From: a virus | Length of the DNA: 34,666 nucleotides | Direction: 5' to 3' (one strand) | IMG/VR virus record: IMGVR_UViG_3300035698_015069 | Coordinates: 1 to 34,666 of that record | Part shown: in pieces, positions 15,723 to 23,689 of the stretch | Layout of the letters: every line of letters starts with the position of its first letter | Position numbering within the stretch: position 1 is the stretch's first letter | Made by a program: the position numbers and the translations under genes | Notes under the pieces: generated by a model | Database searches by the model: none | What the model was told of the DNA's origin: nothing | What the model saw: only the letters and a program-made list of their open reading frames with translations

Positions 15723-16748
15723 TTATGATGTGTACCATCTGATTGGGACTTTGTCGCTTCCGTCGGTTAGACCTGCGAATCCTATGCCTGGTACTGTGAC
15801 AAGTACTTTATCATTTCCTAGGTCTAGTGTGTGCGGCCATGTTGCGAAATAACAGTTTTCTAAATCTATACTTATAGTTCTGTCTCCGCTTGCCACACCT
15901 TCACTTATAATCCACTTAAGTGTTTGAGGTGTGGGATCTGTGGTTGCGATTAAGGGGCTGTTTTCTCCGATTGCGCCGAAGAATAATTCCATCAAGTCTA
16001 TGCCTGAGTGTGTAGTTGCCGCGTCATTATAATCGTATATGAAAGTTATCGAAAAATTGTACCTTCGAGTTCCTAACGAAACATATGATGCGAATCTACT
16101 GTTAAATCCGTAGACTGGATTTGAGTTTTCGTTTATTACATTCCAAGTAAAACCTTGCAGGTCGATTACGTTACTGCTTCCGTCTTGTAATTCCATAGTG
16201 CTTATAGCCATTGGCTTCAGGGTTGGATTGGTGTACGTTAATTTGCTAGTGCTTTTTGTAATATTCTGACCGAAAAAACTGGATGTAAACGTCATGATGC
16301 TTCCTAGTGATCCTTCAAGACCTAGTTCTTTGAAGAACACTCCTGGTATGTTAAAAATACTGTGATTGCTTACGCCAACGTGGCCGACTTCAAGTTCGAT
16401 TGTTTTAAGCCCGTTTGTGTAATCTAGAAGGTCTTGCTCAACTATTTCGTATGGACTCCCGCTTGTTCCGCTTCCTTGCACGTCTCCTATCGCGTACTGA
16501 AGTGGTGTGAAGTCTATTACTTCTCCGCTTATGTTTCCTGTTAGAGCAAACAGTCCTGGCTTCATTGTGGTGTAGTTTCTACCCTCTCCAAGACCTTGTC
16601 CGTATTGATGATTGTTCTCCATGACCAAGCTTAGCGTTGTGTTTTTCCCAATGTAATTGGTTCCTACAGGTGTAGCTCCAGCTCCGTAACTTGTTTCTTC
16701 ATCATAAACTATATAGCATTTAGTTGGTGGAAATATTTCTCTTGTCAT
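15723..16748 (-). CDS. Major tail tube protein
   Basis: 341 residues, beta-rich, with the tail-tube pattern: an N-terminal segment with strands ending in DEETSYGAGATPVGTN, a long central region with inserted loops, and C-terminal strands (DLGNDKVLVTVPGIGFAG). Its place before the frameshifted chaperones and tape measure is the standard position. It is longer than typical tube proteins (150-250), suggesting an added surface domain. Several N-x-S/T sites occur. AGAGGT lies 6 bases before the ATG. Confidence 0.7.
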   Translation of the reverse strand: MTREIFPPTKCYIVYDEETSYGAGATPVGTNYIGKNTTLSLVMENNHQYGQGLGEGRNYTTMKPGLFALTGNISGEVIDFTPLQYAIGDVQGSGTSGSPYEIVEQDLLDYTNGLKTIELEVGHVGVSNHSIFNIPGVFFKELGLEGSLGSIMTFTSSFFGQNITKSTSKLTYTNPTLKPMAISTMELQDGSSNVIDLQGFTWNVINENSNPVYGFNSRFASYVSLGTRRYNFSITFIYDYNDAATTHSGIDLMELFFGAIGENSPLIATTDPTPQTLKWIISEGVASGDRTISIDLENCYFATWPHTLDLGNDKVLVTVPGIGFAGLTDGSDKVPIRWYTS

Positions 16749-16827
16749 TTTCTACCTCTTTCACTTCGATGTTTTCAGGCTCTTCTGCCTTGAATCCTTT
16801 CTTTGTTTTTTTGTATTCGACTGCCAT
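16720..16827 (-). CDS. Tiny charged protein (35 aa)
   Basis: 35 residues, Lys/Glu-rich (MAVEYKKTKKGFKAEEPENI...). The start ATG follows directly on the stop of the tail-terminator gene (TAAATG), and the end overlaps the tail tube gene by 29 bases. It fills the gap between two tail genes. It may simply couple translation. No function assigned. Confidence 0.4.
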   Translation of the reverse strand: MAVEYKKTKKGFKAEEPENIEVKEVENDKRNISTN

Positions 16828-17583
16828 TTAGATTCCCTCTTTCCAATTATACATATAACATTTTATTACTATCATGTGCCTGAAAATTCCGAAGTCTTCT
16901 TCGAGCGGCATTGGTCTGTTGTCTAACAACCAGTTTTTCTCTAAATAAAGTCCTTTGAATGTGTCGTCTGTTTTCCAGTTGTTCTTTATTGCTTTTAATA
17001 CTTCGCCGCCTAAGTATGTCACTTGTGGTTTGCCTTCAAGGTATTTGGTGTAAGTGCTTGTTATTGCTTCTCCGTCATGACTTGATACGTCTGTACTTGA
17101 AAAATTAAGGTTTCCTGTTGATTTACTGACTTCTACAATTCCTGCAGTTAAACTTCCAGGAGCTGTGAATAATGCATCGGTGTTCTTCAGAGTGACCGTT
17201 CCGTATGAAGTGCCATTGTGTTTTATGTTAGTCACTGCAGTTGGAATAAAATCGTAAGTAAACCTGTCACTGTTCACTGTGCTGCTCATAGTTCCCAACG
17301 CTTCTGCAGTTGTGGTGATTGTGAATCCTAAATCTTTTTTTGTGACGATGTCTAGTTGTAGAGTACAATTGTATTTAGTGTCATCGTCAGACATTCCTAT
17401 AAATTCTCCTGGTCCGGAGAGTACTGTGATTCCTACTCGTGGGAAACTTGCGTCTCCTAGTCCTCTTGTTCTTGGAAAGTCAGTATATATCCATTGGCCG
17501 GATCTTGATCCGTTGATATCGGTTAGTCTATTACGTAAGAAATTCTTTAATATATCATCCGGTCCTATTTTTATCTTAGTCAT
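16828..17583 (-). CDS. Tail terminator / neck-type protein
   Basis: 251 residues from MTKIKIGPDDILKNFLRN. The first ~85 residues (RVGITVLSGPGEFIGMSDD, then YNCTLQLDIVTK) and the last ~55 (ALKAIKNNW-type helix and FGIFRHMIVIKCYMYNW) together look like a tail-terminator alpha/beta fold, with a beta-rich insertion (~95-190). It lies just before the tail tube gene. The chosen start is the first ATG after the predicted promoter in this frame; an ATG 45 codons earlier would lie upstream of the predicted transcription start. Confidence 0.55.
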   Translation of the reverse strand: MTKIKIGPDDILKNFLRNRLTDINGSRSGQWIYTDFPRTRGLGDASFPRVGITVLSGPGEFIGMSDDDTKYNCTLQLDIVTKKDLGFTITTTAEALGTMSSTVNSDRFTYDFIPTAVTNIKHNGTSYGTVTLKNTDALFTAPGSLTAGIVEVSKSTGNLNFSSTDVSSHDGEAITSTYTKYLEGKPQVTYLGGEVLKAIKNNWKTDDTFKGLYLEKNWLLDNRPMPLEEDFGIFRHMIVIKCYMYNWKEGI

Positions 17584-17695
17584 TTTGTAGCCTGTCTTGG
17601 CAATGCAAAAAGCGGTTAGTCCTGTCTTGGACCCGCGTAGGAATATAACCCTGTCCAGTCCGTTTAAAAACTGGCAAGGGAACAGGTAATAACAT
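17576..17695 (-). CDS. Possible leaderless upstream ORF (39 aa)
   Basis: An open frame starting MLLPVPLPVFKRTGQGY. Its ATG lies 24 bases from the end of the shared promoter element, almost the same distance as in the protease gene (23), where the start appears leaderless. Its stop overlaps the start of the tail-terminator gene by 8 bases, suggesting translational coupling. The peptide has no recognised domain and could be a control peptide or chance. Confidence 0.35.
   Translation of the reverse strand: MLLPVPLPVFKRTGQGYIPTRVQDRTNRFLHCQDRLQND
17591..17630. repeat. Direct repeat CCTGTCTTGG in tail-terminator leader
   Basis: Two exact 10-base copies begin 30 bases apart (17591 and 17621) in the 5' leader of the tail-terminator gene; on the minus strand they read CCAAGACAGG. 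The nearer copy ends 8 bases before the start codon, so it could mask or form part of the ribosome-binding region. Function not known. Confidence 0.5.
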
Positions 17696-17718
17696 GTATA
17701 TAGTGTTAAGCATATCAC

Positions 17719-17738
17719 GTATTTAAATAATATTTATT
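17719..17738 (-). promoter_or_regulatory. Shared promoter element, copy A
   Basis: On the minus strand: AATAAATATTATTTAAATAC, identical in all three copies. The TTTAAATA part resembles an archaeal TATA box. The copy overlaps the stop codon of the neck gene and precedes the tail-terminator gene. An ATG occurs 24 bases downstream, close to the predicted start of transcription. A second AT-rich TATA-like stretch (CTATATAC) lies just after it. Confidence 0.6.
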
Positions 17739-18273
17739 TAGCCGCCCAACGAATAGCAGTCTGCAAAACATCTTCCATCATGCTCTCATTGTAAAGAACT
17801 CTTCTTACTGGAGCATAAGGAGTCATACCATAATCTCTGATGTGTTTAGCAAGCCCGAAATAAGCCTGTTCTGGAATTCCTTTTCTTCGAGCCCAGTCTT
17901 TAAGTCCTGGAACAAGATCGAACTGTTTTTTTCCGTTCAGCGTTCCTAAATACTTCATAGGGTATTTTCTGCTAGGATTAACAGACAGACTTTCTCCGAA
18001 CGGATCAGGTTTTACTGATATAGCACCTGCAGTTCCCCATTCAATATAAGCTGCGTGAGGTCTGTTAGAAAATATTATTAGTTTATTACCGTCGACACGA
18101 TGTTCATAACTTCCCAAGAGTCCTCCTCCGGCTCCTTTATCCACGATTCTTAATTGTGTTATTTGTTCATCAATCGCGTTTGTAATACTAAAACCTAAAG
18201 CGTCAAGTAGTTTCTCCTGGAATTCATTCCAGTTTGTTATGTCGTACTTCTGACCTTCTACAGTAATAATCAT
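17734..18273 (-). CDS. HK97 gp10-like neck / minor tail protein
   Basis: 179 residues. The signature NRPHAAYIEWGT near residue 70 and the overall small alpha/beta layout match HK97 gp10-like head-tail completion proteins. The C-terminal half adds basic helices. AGAGGT lies 8 bases before the ATG. It is placed between a head-closure-type gene and the tail terminator, as expected. The stop codon overlaps the shared promoter element of the next gene. Confidence 0.65.
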   Translation of the reverse strand: MIITVEGQKYDITNWNEFQEKLLDALGFSITNAIDEQITQLRIVDKGAGGGLLGSYEHRVDGNKLIIFSNRPHAAYIEWGTAGAISVKPDPFGESLSVNPSRKYPMKYLGTLNGKKQFDLVPGLKDWARRKGIPEQAYFGLAKHIRDYGMTPYAPVRRVLYNESMMEDVLQTAIRWAAK

Positions 18274-18297
18274 TAAAGAAAACCTCTTGATTAATTT

Positions 18298-18339
18298 TAT
18301 ACTACAATGATATTATAGTATAAATTAGTATTATAGTAT
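18298..18339 (-). promoter_or_regulatory. Possible promoter with inverted and direct repeats
   Basis: The inverted repeat TATACTA / TAGTATA (18298-18304, 18316-18322) overlaps a direct repeat ATTATAGTAT (18312-18321 and 18330-18339). On the minus strand this gives TTTATACT, a TATA-like element about 50 bases before the gp10-like gene start, allowing a short leader with its ribosome site. The repeats could bind a regulator. Assignment is tentative. Confidence 0.35.
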
Positions 18340-18765
18340 TCAATTGTTAGTACTTGTTAATTTTCGTTTGCATCTAAACTCGTAATGCGTAACGTCACCG
18401 CCGGCAATAGTTCCGCCAAGAGATGGTGATTTTATTCTTTCTATGATTTCCCACTGATCACTTCCGTCAATTATAAAGTCTTCAGCAACCGGCAACGTGC
18501 TTAGTGCGTCGTGTGCCATGTAAACAACTGCGTCTCCTACATTCACGATTCCTGTGCTGATATACTTTCTGCTTAAGTCTGGCCCGCTTTGTAAGTCTCC
18601 AGTGAATACCGTGTCAGTATTAGAAATTGCTGATAATTGACCATCGTCGTCAAGCGCTCTCGTGACCTTTCTGTGAGTCATTGGATGACCGAAAACATTA
18701 TTTATCATTTCTTTAGTTTTCTGCCTGTTTATTCGAGCATGCTTGCTCACGTTTACCATTACCAT
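18340..18765 (-). CDS. Head-closure / head-tail joining-type protein
   Basis: 141 residues: a basic helical N-terminus (~1-35), then a beta-rich domain (KYISTGIVNVGDAVVYMAHD ... FIIDGSDQWEIIERI ... THYEFRCKRKL) like small stopper proteins of siphovirus necks. It lies between the connector and the gp10-like gene. The final strands with WEIIERIK are typical of this group. Assignment by pattern and position. Confidence 0.55.
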   Translation of the reverse strand: MVMVNVSKHARINRQKTKEMINNVFGHPMTHRKVTRALDDDGQLSAISNTDTVFTGDLQSGPDLSRKYISTGIVNVGDAVVYMAHDALSTLPVAEDFIIDGSDQWEIIERIKSPSLGGTIAGGDVTHYEFRCKRKLTSTNN

Positions 18766-18767
18766 TT

Positions 18768-20090
18768 TTATGCAATGCTCGCTCTTCTTCCTATGCTATC
18801 TAGAATTGCATTGATTTTTTTGCGGAATTCTATCATTACTCTTTCAATATTTACATAAACTTCTCCAATCGTAACAGCTTTAGATCCTAGAGTATAACTT
18901 GTTGCGTCATCATAACTTCCGCCTGATAACACGATGTATGCCTGAACTGCAGAATATAAAACACTAAGTTCTTCAATGTTCTTAGGAGTAGTTGAGTGCC
19001 CTGCATTATAATCTACTCTTATGTTTTTTACTCCGTTCGGAATTTGTGCGTCTGTAAAAGTAAGTTCTCCCCATGTTCTGAACTGTATTTGTCTTTGTTC
19101 TAGGACTGTGTTGACACTGTCTTTTATGCTGAACGTTCCTGCTTGTGGTGGTGTGCTATAACTTCCTGCAGTGATCCTTCCTCTCACCCAGTATAGTATT
19201 TGGGCGTTGACAGAGTTCTGTTCCCACCCAGACGGGTACGTCCACGTAAACTTTCCACTTGCTTCAAATGTGCTACTTCCAGTATCTGTTTCTGTAGTTG
19301 ATAATGCAGTCCAACTACTTCCATTATAGTATTCCCAAGTGATTGCTAAACTTCCTGCATCAACTCCCAACGTACCAAGATTAGTATCTAGTCCTAAGAA
19401 CACATGACTGCTTCCTAAATAAACCATATCTCCTGCAGCAGGTGTGCTTGCAAAAAGAACGAACGGTGATTGAGTGCTGCCATTGATTTCTGTGGTTTTA
19501 TCAGTGTAACTTCCATCGGTAGCGTCATAATTATAAAATTTATAAACTTCTTGTGGATTGTTCAAAAAGAACACGTTGTTTATTTTTATTATAGGACTCT
19601 GATCAAGAACTATATTGTCTGGTGCGTCATAGTCAGCCTGGTACGGGTAGTCTGTTGTTGGGTAGTTTGAGCTTGCATGCCCGTCATAATATTGAATGTA
19701 ATTCGTGTTTGATCCCCAGGTTCTTTCCGTGTCACGATCTATTTCTTCATCTGCACGTTCTAAGAACTCTGTTATTTGTGTGTCACTGAAGTTTTCGCTG
19801 TACCAATAAGTTCCGTACAGAATATTTGTGCTTAAAGCTGTTTTTCCAGCTGTTGTTAGAAGGATCCTTCCGCTTTCTTTATCAAGCGTGTAATGTGTAG
19901 TTTCAGTTAATGCAGTAAAGTCATTACTGCTTGCGGCTGCATAACTTAGAACGTAACTTCCGGCGGTTATTCTTCTGTTATCCAAGTCAAAACTAGTTAC
20001 CGTATTATCGCCGGTTCCTATGTTCTCGTCGACAACTCTAGTACCAATTCCGCTTCCTCGAATAAACTGAAGGTTTGTTGCATAACTCAT
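18768..20090 (-). CDS. Head-tail connector with inserted beta domains
   Basis: 440 residues. The helical pieces FSDTQITEFLERADEEIDRD (~105-125) and VLYSAVQAYIVLSGG plus a final helix (~375-440) resemble gp6-like connector subunits. Before them is a beta module (~1-95). Between them (~165-320) is an inserted module with ITWEYYNGSSWTAL and ILYWVRGRITAGS, a sandwich-type domain found in phage appendage proteins. The usual connector is ~100 residues, so this one appears decorated with domains that may form collar fibres. It is ATGA-coupled to the holin-like gene upstream. Confidence 0.55.
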   Translation of the reverse strand: MSYATNLQFIRGSGIGTRVVDENIGTGDNTVTSFDLDNRRITAGSYVLSYAAASSNDFTALTETTHYTLDKESGRILLTTAGKTALSTNILYGTYWYSENFSDTQITEFLERADEEIDRDTERTWGSNTNYIQYYDGHASSNYPTTDYPYQADYDAPDNIVLDQSPIIKINNVFFLNNPQEVYKFYNYDATDGSYTDKTTEINGSTQSPFVLFASTPAAGDMVYLGSSHVFLGLDTNLGTLGVDAGSLAITWEYYNGSSWTALSTTETDTGSSTFEASGKFTWTYPSGWEQNSVNAQILYWVRGRITAGSYSTPPQAGTFSIKDSVNTVLEQRQIQFRTWGELTFTDAQIPNGVKNIRVDYNAGHSTTPKNIEELSVLYSAVQAYIVLSGGSYDDATSYTLGSKAVTIGEVYVNIERVMIEFRKKINAILDSIGRRASIA

Positions 20091-20317
20091 TTTCCTATTA
20101 GTCCTCTTATCCAGTCAAAAAACTTAAAGGCCATTAAACCAACAGTAGTGCACACAAACGCCACTGCTCCAATGACGCCCAGTGATTTCTGTCGGAACGC
20201 AGTATTTTCTTTACATTCTTTGAGCAGCGGTTTAAACTGATCATCTTTAAAATCCTTGAAGTCTTCATGCAAGTTCTTGATCTGTTCACTTAACACTGCT
20301 GTTGTTACGCGAGCCAT
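20087..20317 (-). CDS. XhlA/holin-like membrane protein
   Basis: 76 residues: a helical charged N-terminus (~8-45) forming a short coiled coil, then one transmembrane segment (LGVIGAVAFVCTTVGLMAF) and a basic tail. This is the layout of XhlA-type haemolysins and some holins. Its place in the head-neck block is unusual for lysis, so a virion membrane-anchoring role is an alternative. ATGA-coupled to the connector. Confidence 0.5.
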   Translation of the reverse strand: MARVTTAVLSEQIKNLHEDFKDFKDDQFKPLLKECKENTAFRQKSLGVIGAVAFVCTTVGLMAFKFFDWIRGLIGK

Positions 20318-20319
20318 CT

Positions 20320-20502
20320 TTATGCAGCATATATCATGACAGCTTTGTACACGTCGCCGCCGCCTTGCGTGACTTTTTTGATGTCAAGATAGTATATTGT
20401 CTTTCCATTGTCTATGGTTTCCATCTTGGTTTCAACAGCTGCTGTTACCACGGCGAGAGTTCCTTGATCAGAAATCCAATCAGTTACTGCAAAATTAGTC
20501 AT
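20320..20502 (-). CDS. Small beta-type hypothetical protein
   Basis: 60 residues with Thr/Val-rich strands and DIKKVTQGGGDVYK near the end. No domain recognised. The start overlaps the upstream stop as TAATG. It sits in the head block; a small structural or assembly protein is plausible. Confidence 0.55.
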   Translation of the reverse strand: MTNFAVTDWISDQGTLAVVTAAVETKMETIDNGKTIYYLDIKKVTQGGGDVYKAVMIYAA

Positions 20503-20897
20503 TAAACATCAACCCCATTTAGTTTTTTAAGTAAGAGATTGCACCTGTCATCCTCTTTTTTTGGAATGTCTTTTTTTGCCACTCCTAACTCTTTAAGCAT
20601 CTTAAGCTGTGGTTTGTATTTCAAAGCTTTCAAACTTTTGAACGTATGCTTTTCTGGTTGTGCTGTTGGAGTTACAGGTTCTTCAGGCTCTGAAACTTTC
20701 GGAGCTTCTACAATCTTCTCCTCGACGCATTCTGATTCGACAAGCACTCCGCCTTGTTCGATTACTTGATCATGAAATTTATTTGGAACTACATCACCTT
20801 CTTTGTAAGTATGCCAATTCCAATTATGATTATTGTTATCCGCATGAGACACGAATTCTCTGCAACTAACAGTTTTACCTTTGACTATTTTTGTCAT
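20502..20897 (-). CDS. Hypothetical protein with SAP-like C-terminus
   Basis: 131 residues. The N-terminus (~1-50) is polar with His/Asn/Trp. The middle is a Glu/Pro-rich linker (~58-85). The C-terminal ~45 residues are Lys-rich and helical (SLKALKYKPQLKMLKELGVA...NLLLKKLNGVDV), resembling a short SAP-like or winged motif that might bind DNA or the capsid lining. AAGGAGGG precedes the start. It follows the terminator after the beta-helix gene. No firm family. Confidence 0.55.
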   Translation of the reverse strand: MTKIVKGKTVSCREFVSHADNNNHNWNWHTYKEGDVVPNKFHDQVIEQGGVLVESECVEEKIVEAPKVSEPEEPVTPTAQPEKHTFKSLKALKYKPQLKMLKELGVAKKDIPKKEDDRCNLLLKKLNGVDV

Positions 20898-20928
20898 GAT
20901 AATCCCTCCTTAATTATTGAAAAAATAA

Positions 20929-20958
20929 AGAAAAAAAAATTAATGCTTTTAAGCATTA
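20929..20958 (-). terminator. Hairpin plus T-tract after the beta-helix gene
   Basis: The 18-base perfect inverted repeat TAATGC...GCATTA is followed on the minus strand by a run of nine T. It overlaps the stop codon of the beta-helix gene. It could end or attenuate transcription after the capsid genes. Confidence 0.65.
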
Positions 20959-21866
20959 GGGTCAACTTGGAATGGTGCTGTTCCGTTTCCGTAAGTTCCG
21001 TTGTTCACTACGCCTGCGTCAGACTTGTCCTGAGTTATGTTCAAGTTACAATTTGTGACAACATTGTTTGCTATTAACAAAGTTCCATCTGTTGGCTCTG
21101 TTGAAGCAATTTTGATTCCTGTATCTGTTGAATTGCTTCCTATGATCATATTACCATACGCCATATTGTCAGGTCTGTTACCTGCAGTCTGCTTAAAATC
21201 TATACCTACACTTCCAGCAGTAACCCAAATCATGTTATGTCTATAAACAGCTCTTGTCGCATTAGAATCTATTGCTTCTGCGCTAAAACTTCTAAATAGA
21301 CAATGCTCAACAGTCAAATCTGGAGTGTCATTTGTAGTATCACATGTGATTCCACTACCTGTTTTACTATAACCGTCGAACCTACAATGTGCAATATAAC
21401 ATTTGTAAGATACTGTTGTCGCAGATAAAACTATACAATCACCGTTGCCTCCAACTGTTGAAAAGCCAAGACCTGTAATTGAAACATTATTTGCGTCAAT
21501 ATTCATGAGGTTCATTGCTCCATCTGAATATACTAATGCTTTATAATCATTGCATGAACGATTTGGACCGATTATTGTAAGCCCGCTTTGTGTTACTGCA
21601 AGCGCTGCAGAAATTTCGTAATCTCCAGGTGCAACGTATATTATGTCGTCATCTCCTGCTGCCGCGATTGCTGCCGCGATTGTTAAAAATGCGCCGTTCC
21701 ATGTTCTTCCATTGCCTGCTACTGCGTTAGCTTTTCCGCTATCAACGTACCAGATTTCTGAATCTCTTATGACTTGAACTCCAATTCCCGAAGCTCCTTG
21801 TCTGAAAGTGCATTGTTTTTTGAAATCAAATTCTCTTGTTTCCGTTTGTGGTATTCCGAATGGCAT
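20949..21866 (-). CDS. Right-handed beta-helix virion protein
   Basis: 305 residues. After a ~30-residue N-terminus, the pattern IWYVDSGKANAVAGNG ... TWNGAFLTIAAAI ... IIYVAPGDYEI is the classic start of pectate-lyase-type beta-helices. Repeated short strands follow to ~285. No catalytic residues are evident. GGAGG precedes the start. It lies just after the decoration-type genes, so it may be a capsid-bound surface protein rather than a tail spike. Confidence 0.65.
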   Translation of the reverse strand: MPFGIPQTETREFDFKKQCTFRQGASGIGVQVIRDSEIWYVDSGKANAVAGNGRTWNGAFLTIAAAIAAAGDDDIIYVAPGDYEISAALAVTQSGLTIIGPNRSCNDYKALVYSDGAMNLMNIDANNVSITGLGFSTVGGNGDCIVLSATTVSYKCYIAHCRFDGYSKTGSGITCDTTNDTPDLTVEHCLFRSFSAEAIDSNATRAVYRHNMIWVTAGSVGIDFKQTAGNRPDNMAYGNMIIGSNSTDTGIKIASTEPTDGTLLIANNVVTNCNLNITQDKSDAGVVNNGTYGNGTAPFQVDPNA

Positions 21867-21910
21867 TTTGTAGTTCCTCCGCTCTTTGAGCGTTCAGTTA
21901 TTTCTTAAAA

Positions 21911-21950
21911 AAGAATAAAAAAAATTATGGGGTCGTGTAATCTTACACGA
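21911..21950 (-). terminator. Hairpin plus T-tract after the decoration gene
   Basis: The inverted repeat TCGTGTAA/TTACACGA (8-base arms, 2-base loop) is followed on the minus strand by CCCCATAA and a T-rich stretch. It overlaps the stop of the second decoration-type gene. Like the terminator after the beta-helix gene, it is built into the 3' end of the coding region. Confidence 0.6.
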
Positions 21951-22260
21951 ACACTCCAGGATCTGCTCTTCCAGCTAGTTCCACCACTCTAGTAGAGTTA
22001 GCGTTAGCACTCTGAAGAGTGATAGTACAAACACCTGCTGTCACAGAACATGTTGCTATATCTGTTACGATAACGCTTCCGTCTGTAGTATGCACCCAGC
22101 TTCGTATGGTCAACAGCCCTGTGGCTGAAATTCCATAATCTGCAAGAGTTAAATCATAGGTGTCGTTCTCATCAGTCGTGTTAGGAAATAGAAGTACTAC
22201 TTTCTTCAAGTCCGCATTCGGAACTGTCTCCCACTGTTTGAGAATGGTTGTTGCAGTCAT
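21943..22260 (-). CDS. Decoration-type protein, paralogue 2
   Basis: 105 residues, beta-rich, about 60% identical by hand count (63 of 105) to the neighbour, with the same length and no gaps. Shared blocks include LADYGISATGLL and DPGVFV at the C-terminus. It follows the major capsid gene, so a head decoration or minor capsid role is likely, though unproven. The start follows the stop of its paralogue directly (TAAATG). Confidence 0.6.
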   Translation of the reverse strand: MTATTILKQWETVPNADLKKVVLLFPNTTDENDTYDLTLADYGISATGLLTIRSWVHTTDGSVIVTDIATCSVTAGVCTITLQSANANSTRVVELAGRADPGVFV

Positions 22261-22578
22261 TTAAACGAACACCCCAGGGTCGCCTCTTCCGCAAATCTCG
22301 ATTACTCGAGAATCGTTGTCTGTTCCGGCTGCTATCGTAACTGTCAGAACTCCTGCGCTTACTGCGCAAGTGTTTAGTTCAGTTGTGATTATGCTGGCGT
22401 CGGCTGTATGAACCCAACTCTCGACCCATAACAAACCAGTAGCTGATATGCCGTAGTCCGCAAGAGTGATTTCTATTGTGTTCGTAGCGTCTGTGGTGTT
22501 AGGGAGCAAAAAAGTTGCTCTTTTTAAATCACAGTTAGGACCTATTTCCCATGCTTTCAATAATGTTGTTGCAGTCAT
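22261..22578 (-). CDS. Decoration-type protein, paralogue 1
   Basis: 105 residues. It pairs with the following gene in a tandem duplication. Blocks MTATT, PNTTD, LADYGISATGLL, SWVHT and DPGVFV are conserved; a cysteine is conserved near residue 70. No membrane or signal segment is present. It comes 12 bases after the major capsid gene, typical for decoration proteins. Confidence 0.6.
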   Translation of the reverse strand: MTATTLLKAWEIGPNCDLKRATFLLPNTTDATNTIEITLADYGISATGLLWVESWVHTADASIITTELNTCAVSAGVLTVTIAAGTDNDSRVIEICGRGDPGVFV

Positions 22579-22590
22579 TTTTCAGTACCT

Positions 22591-23688
22591 CTACGCAAGT
22601 CCGTAGCGCATAACACATGCAGCTTCGAAATTAACTACTAGTGAACCGTACCATTTGATGTAATACTTATCACTATCGTTGACTTTTGCAAGCTCTTGGT
22701 ACGTGTAGTCCATAAGCACTGACAGGAATACATACCTAGTATCTAAGTAAATAACCCTTCTAGACGCTGCAGTTGTTGGCATGTAACGATCTTTAATCCA
22801 TAGCACACCATCGAACACGAATGCGTCTGGAATTCCGAAGTCCATTGTGCCACTTGGCTTTTCAATGTTCTTCTGATAATCCATTAACAATCCTTTCATG
22901 TACCCGTAAGTACGTCCGTCGGTTACTACTAAGTCAATGAGTCCGTTAGCTTCAAAACTATCGTTGATATCATCTCTGACGTCCTGAAGTTCAATTTCAG
23001 CACCGCTTGAGTCTGTAGTGTTTGTTGAAACAAGCTGAATCAATCCTTGGAATCCATTCGCATTAGTCGAAGTGTTTCCATTGATTATTTCGTTCTCAAG
23101 AGTTTCATTCATACTAGCTGTTTTGACACGAAGGTCTTCTGCAAACAAGTTTATGAAACTTGCTGCGCCTGCTTGGGCTGGACCTAAAACTCTACCTACA
23201 GCGTACAAATACTTCATCGCAACTGTTGCGTTGCTTCGAGTGTCTACCTGATCTGCTAGTGGCGCGTCTGCTCCTAAAAATGCAGCGCCTGCTTTTGCAC
23301 TTATCAAGTTGTACACGTATTGTAAACTTCGTGATGCTCTTCGAGTAAGGAGTCTTAGAAGTGGTGTTGCTCTAACTGTCCTATCCACGACTGTTGGATC
23401 AACAAAAGGTGGTATAAGACTTGCAGTTCCCGTAAAGGATCCGCCTGCTTCAACTCCCATAGATGGAGCTTTGGTATTCATGCTTGCGAACTTTCCGCTT
23501 GCAGCTAGCTTGATTCCAATATCCTGAAGTGACTTGTCACAGGCTTCTTTTCCGCCGCCTAAATACTTGCACATTCCTGGATAATAGATTTGTTTATGAG
23601 CGACACCTGCTGTTCCCCATACTTTTTCTGCGTTGGCCATAGCTTCATACTCGCTCATGTCATTGTTTCCGAATCCGGTTTCAGTCAT
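22591..23688 (-). CDS. Major capsid protein, HK97 fold
   Basis: 365 residues. The order of elements fits an HK97-fold capsid protein: an N-terminal arm (~1-95), then RTVRATPLLRLLTRRASRSL (start of the E-loop/P-domain), a helix with MNETLENEIINGN, the NGFQGLIQLV segment, and the A-domain strands around LVVTDGRTYGYMKGLL and DAFVFDGVLWIKD. It follows the protease/scaffold gene and precedes decoration genes. AGGAGGT lies upstream. The N-terminal arm may be trimmed by the protease. Confidence 0.85.
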   Translation of the reverse strand: MTETGFGNNDMSEYEAMANAEKVWGTAGVAHKQIYYPGMCKYLGGGKEACDKSLQDIGIKLAASGKFASMNTKAPSMGVEAGGSFTGTASLIPPFVDPTVVDRTVRATPLLRLLTRRASRSLQYVYNLISAKAGAAFLGADAPLADQVDTRSNATVAMKYLYAVGRVLGPAQAGAASFINLFAEDLRVKTASMNETLENEIINGNTSTNANGFQGLIQLVSTNTTDSSGAEIELQDVRDDINDSFEANGLIDLVVTDGRTYGYMKGLLMDYQKNIEKPSGTMDFGIPDAFVFDGVLWIKDRYMPTTAASRRVIYLDTRYVFLSVLMDYTYQELAKVNDSDKYYIKWYGSLVVNFEAACVMRYGLA

Positions 23689-23689
23689 T

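Noticed and set aside
17584-17718. Longer N-terminus for the tail terminator gene from an ATG at 17718
   Set aside because: That start lies upstream of the predicted transcription start from promoter copy A and has no ribosome site; the added residues look non-coding.
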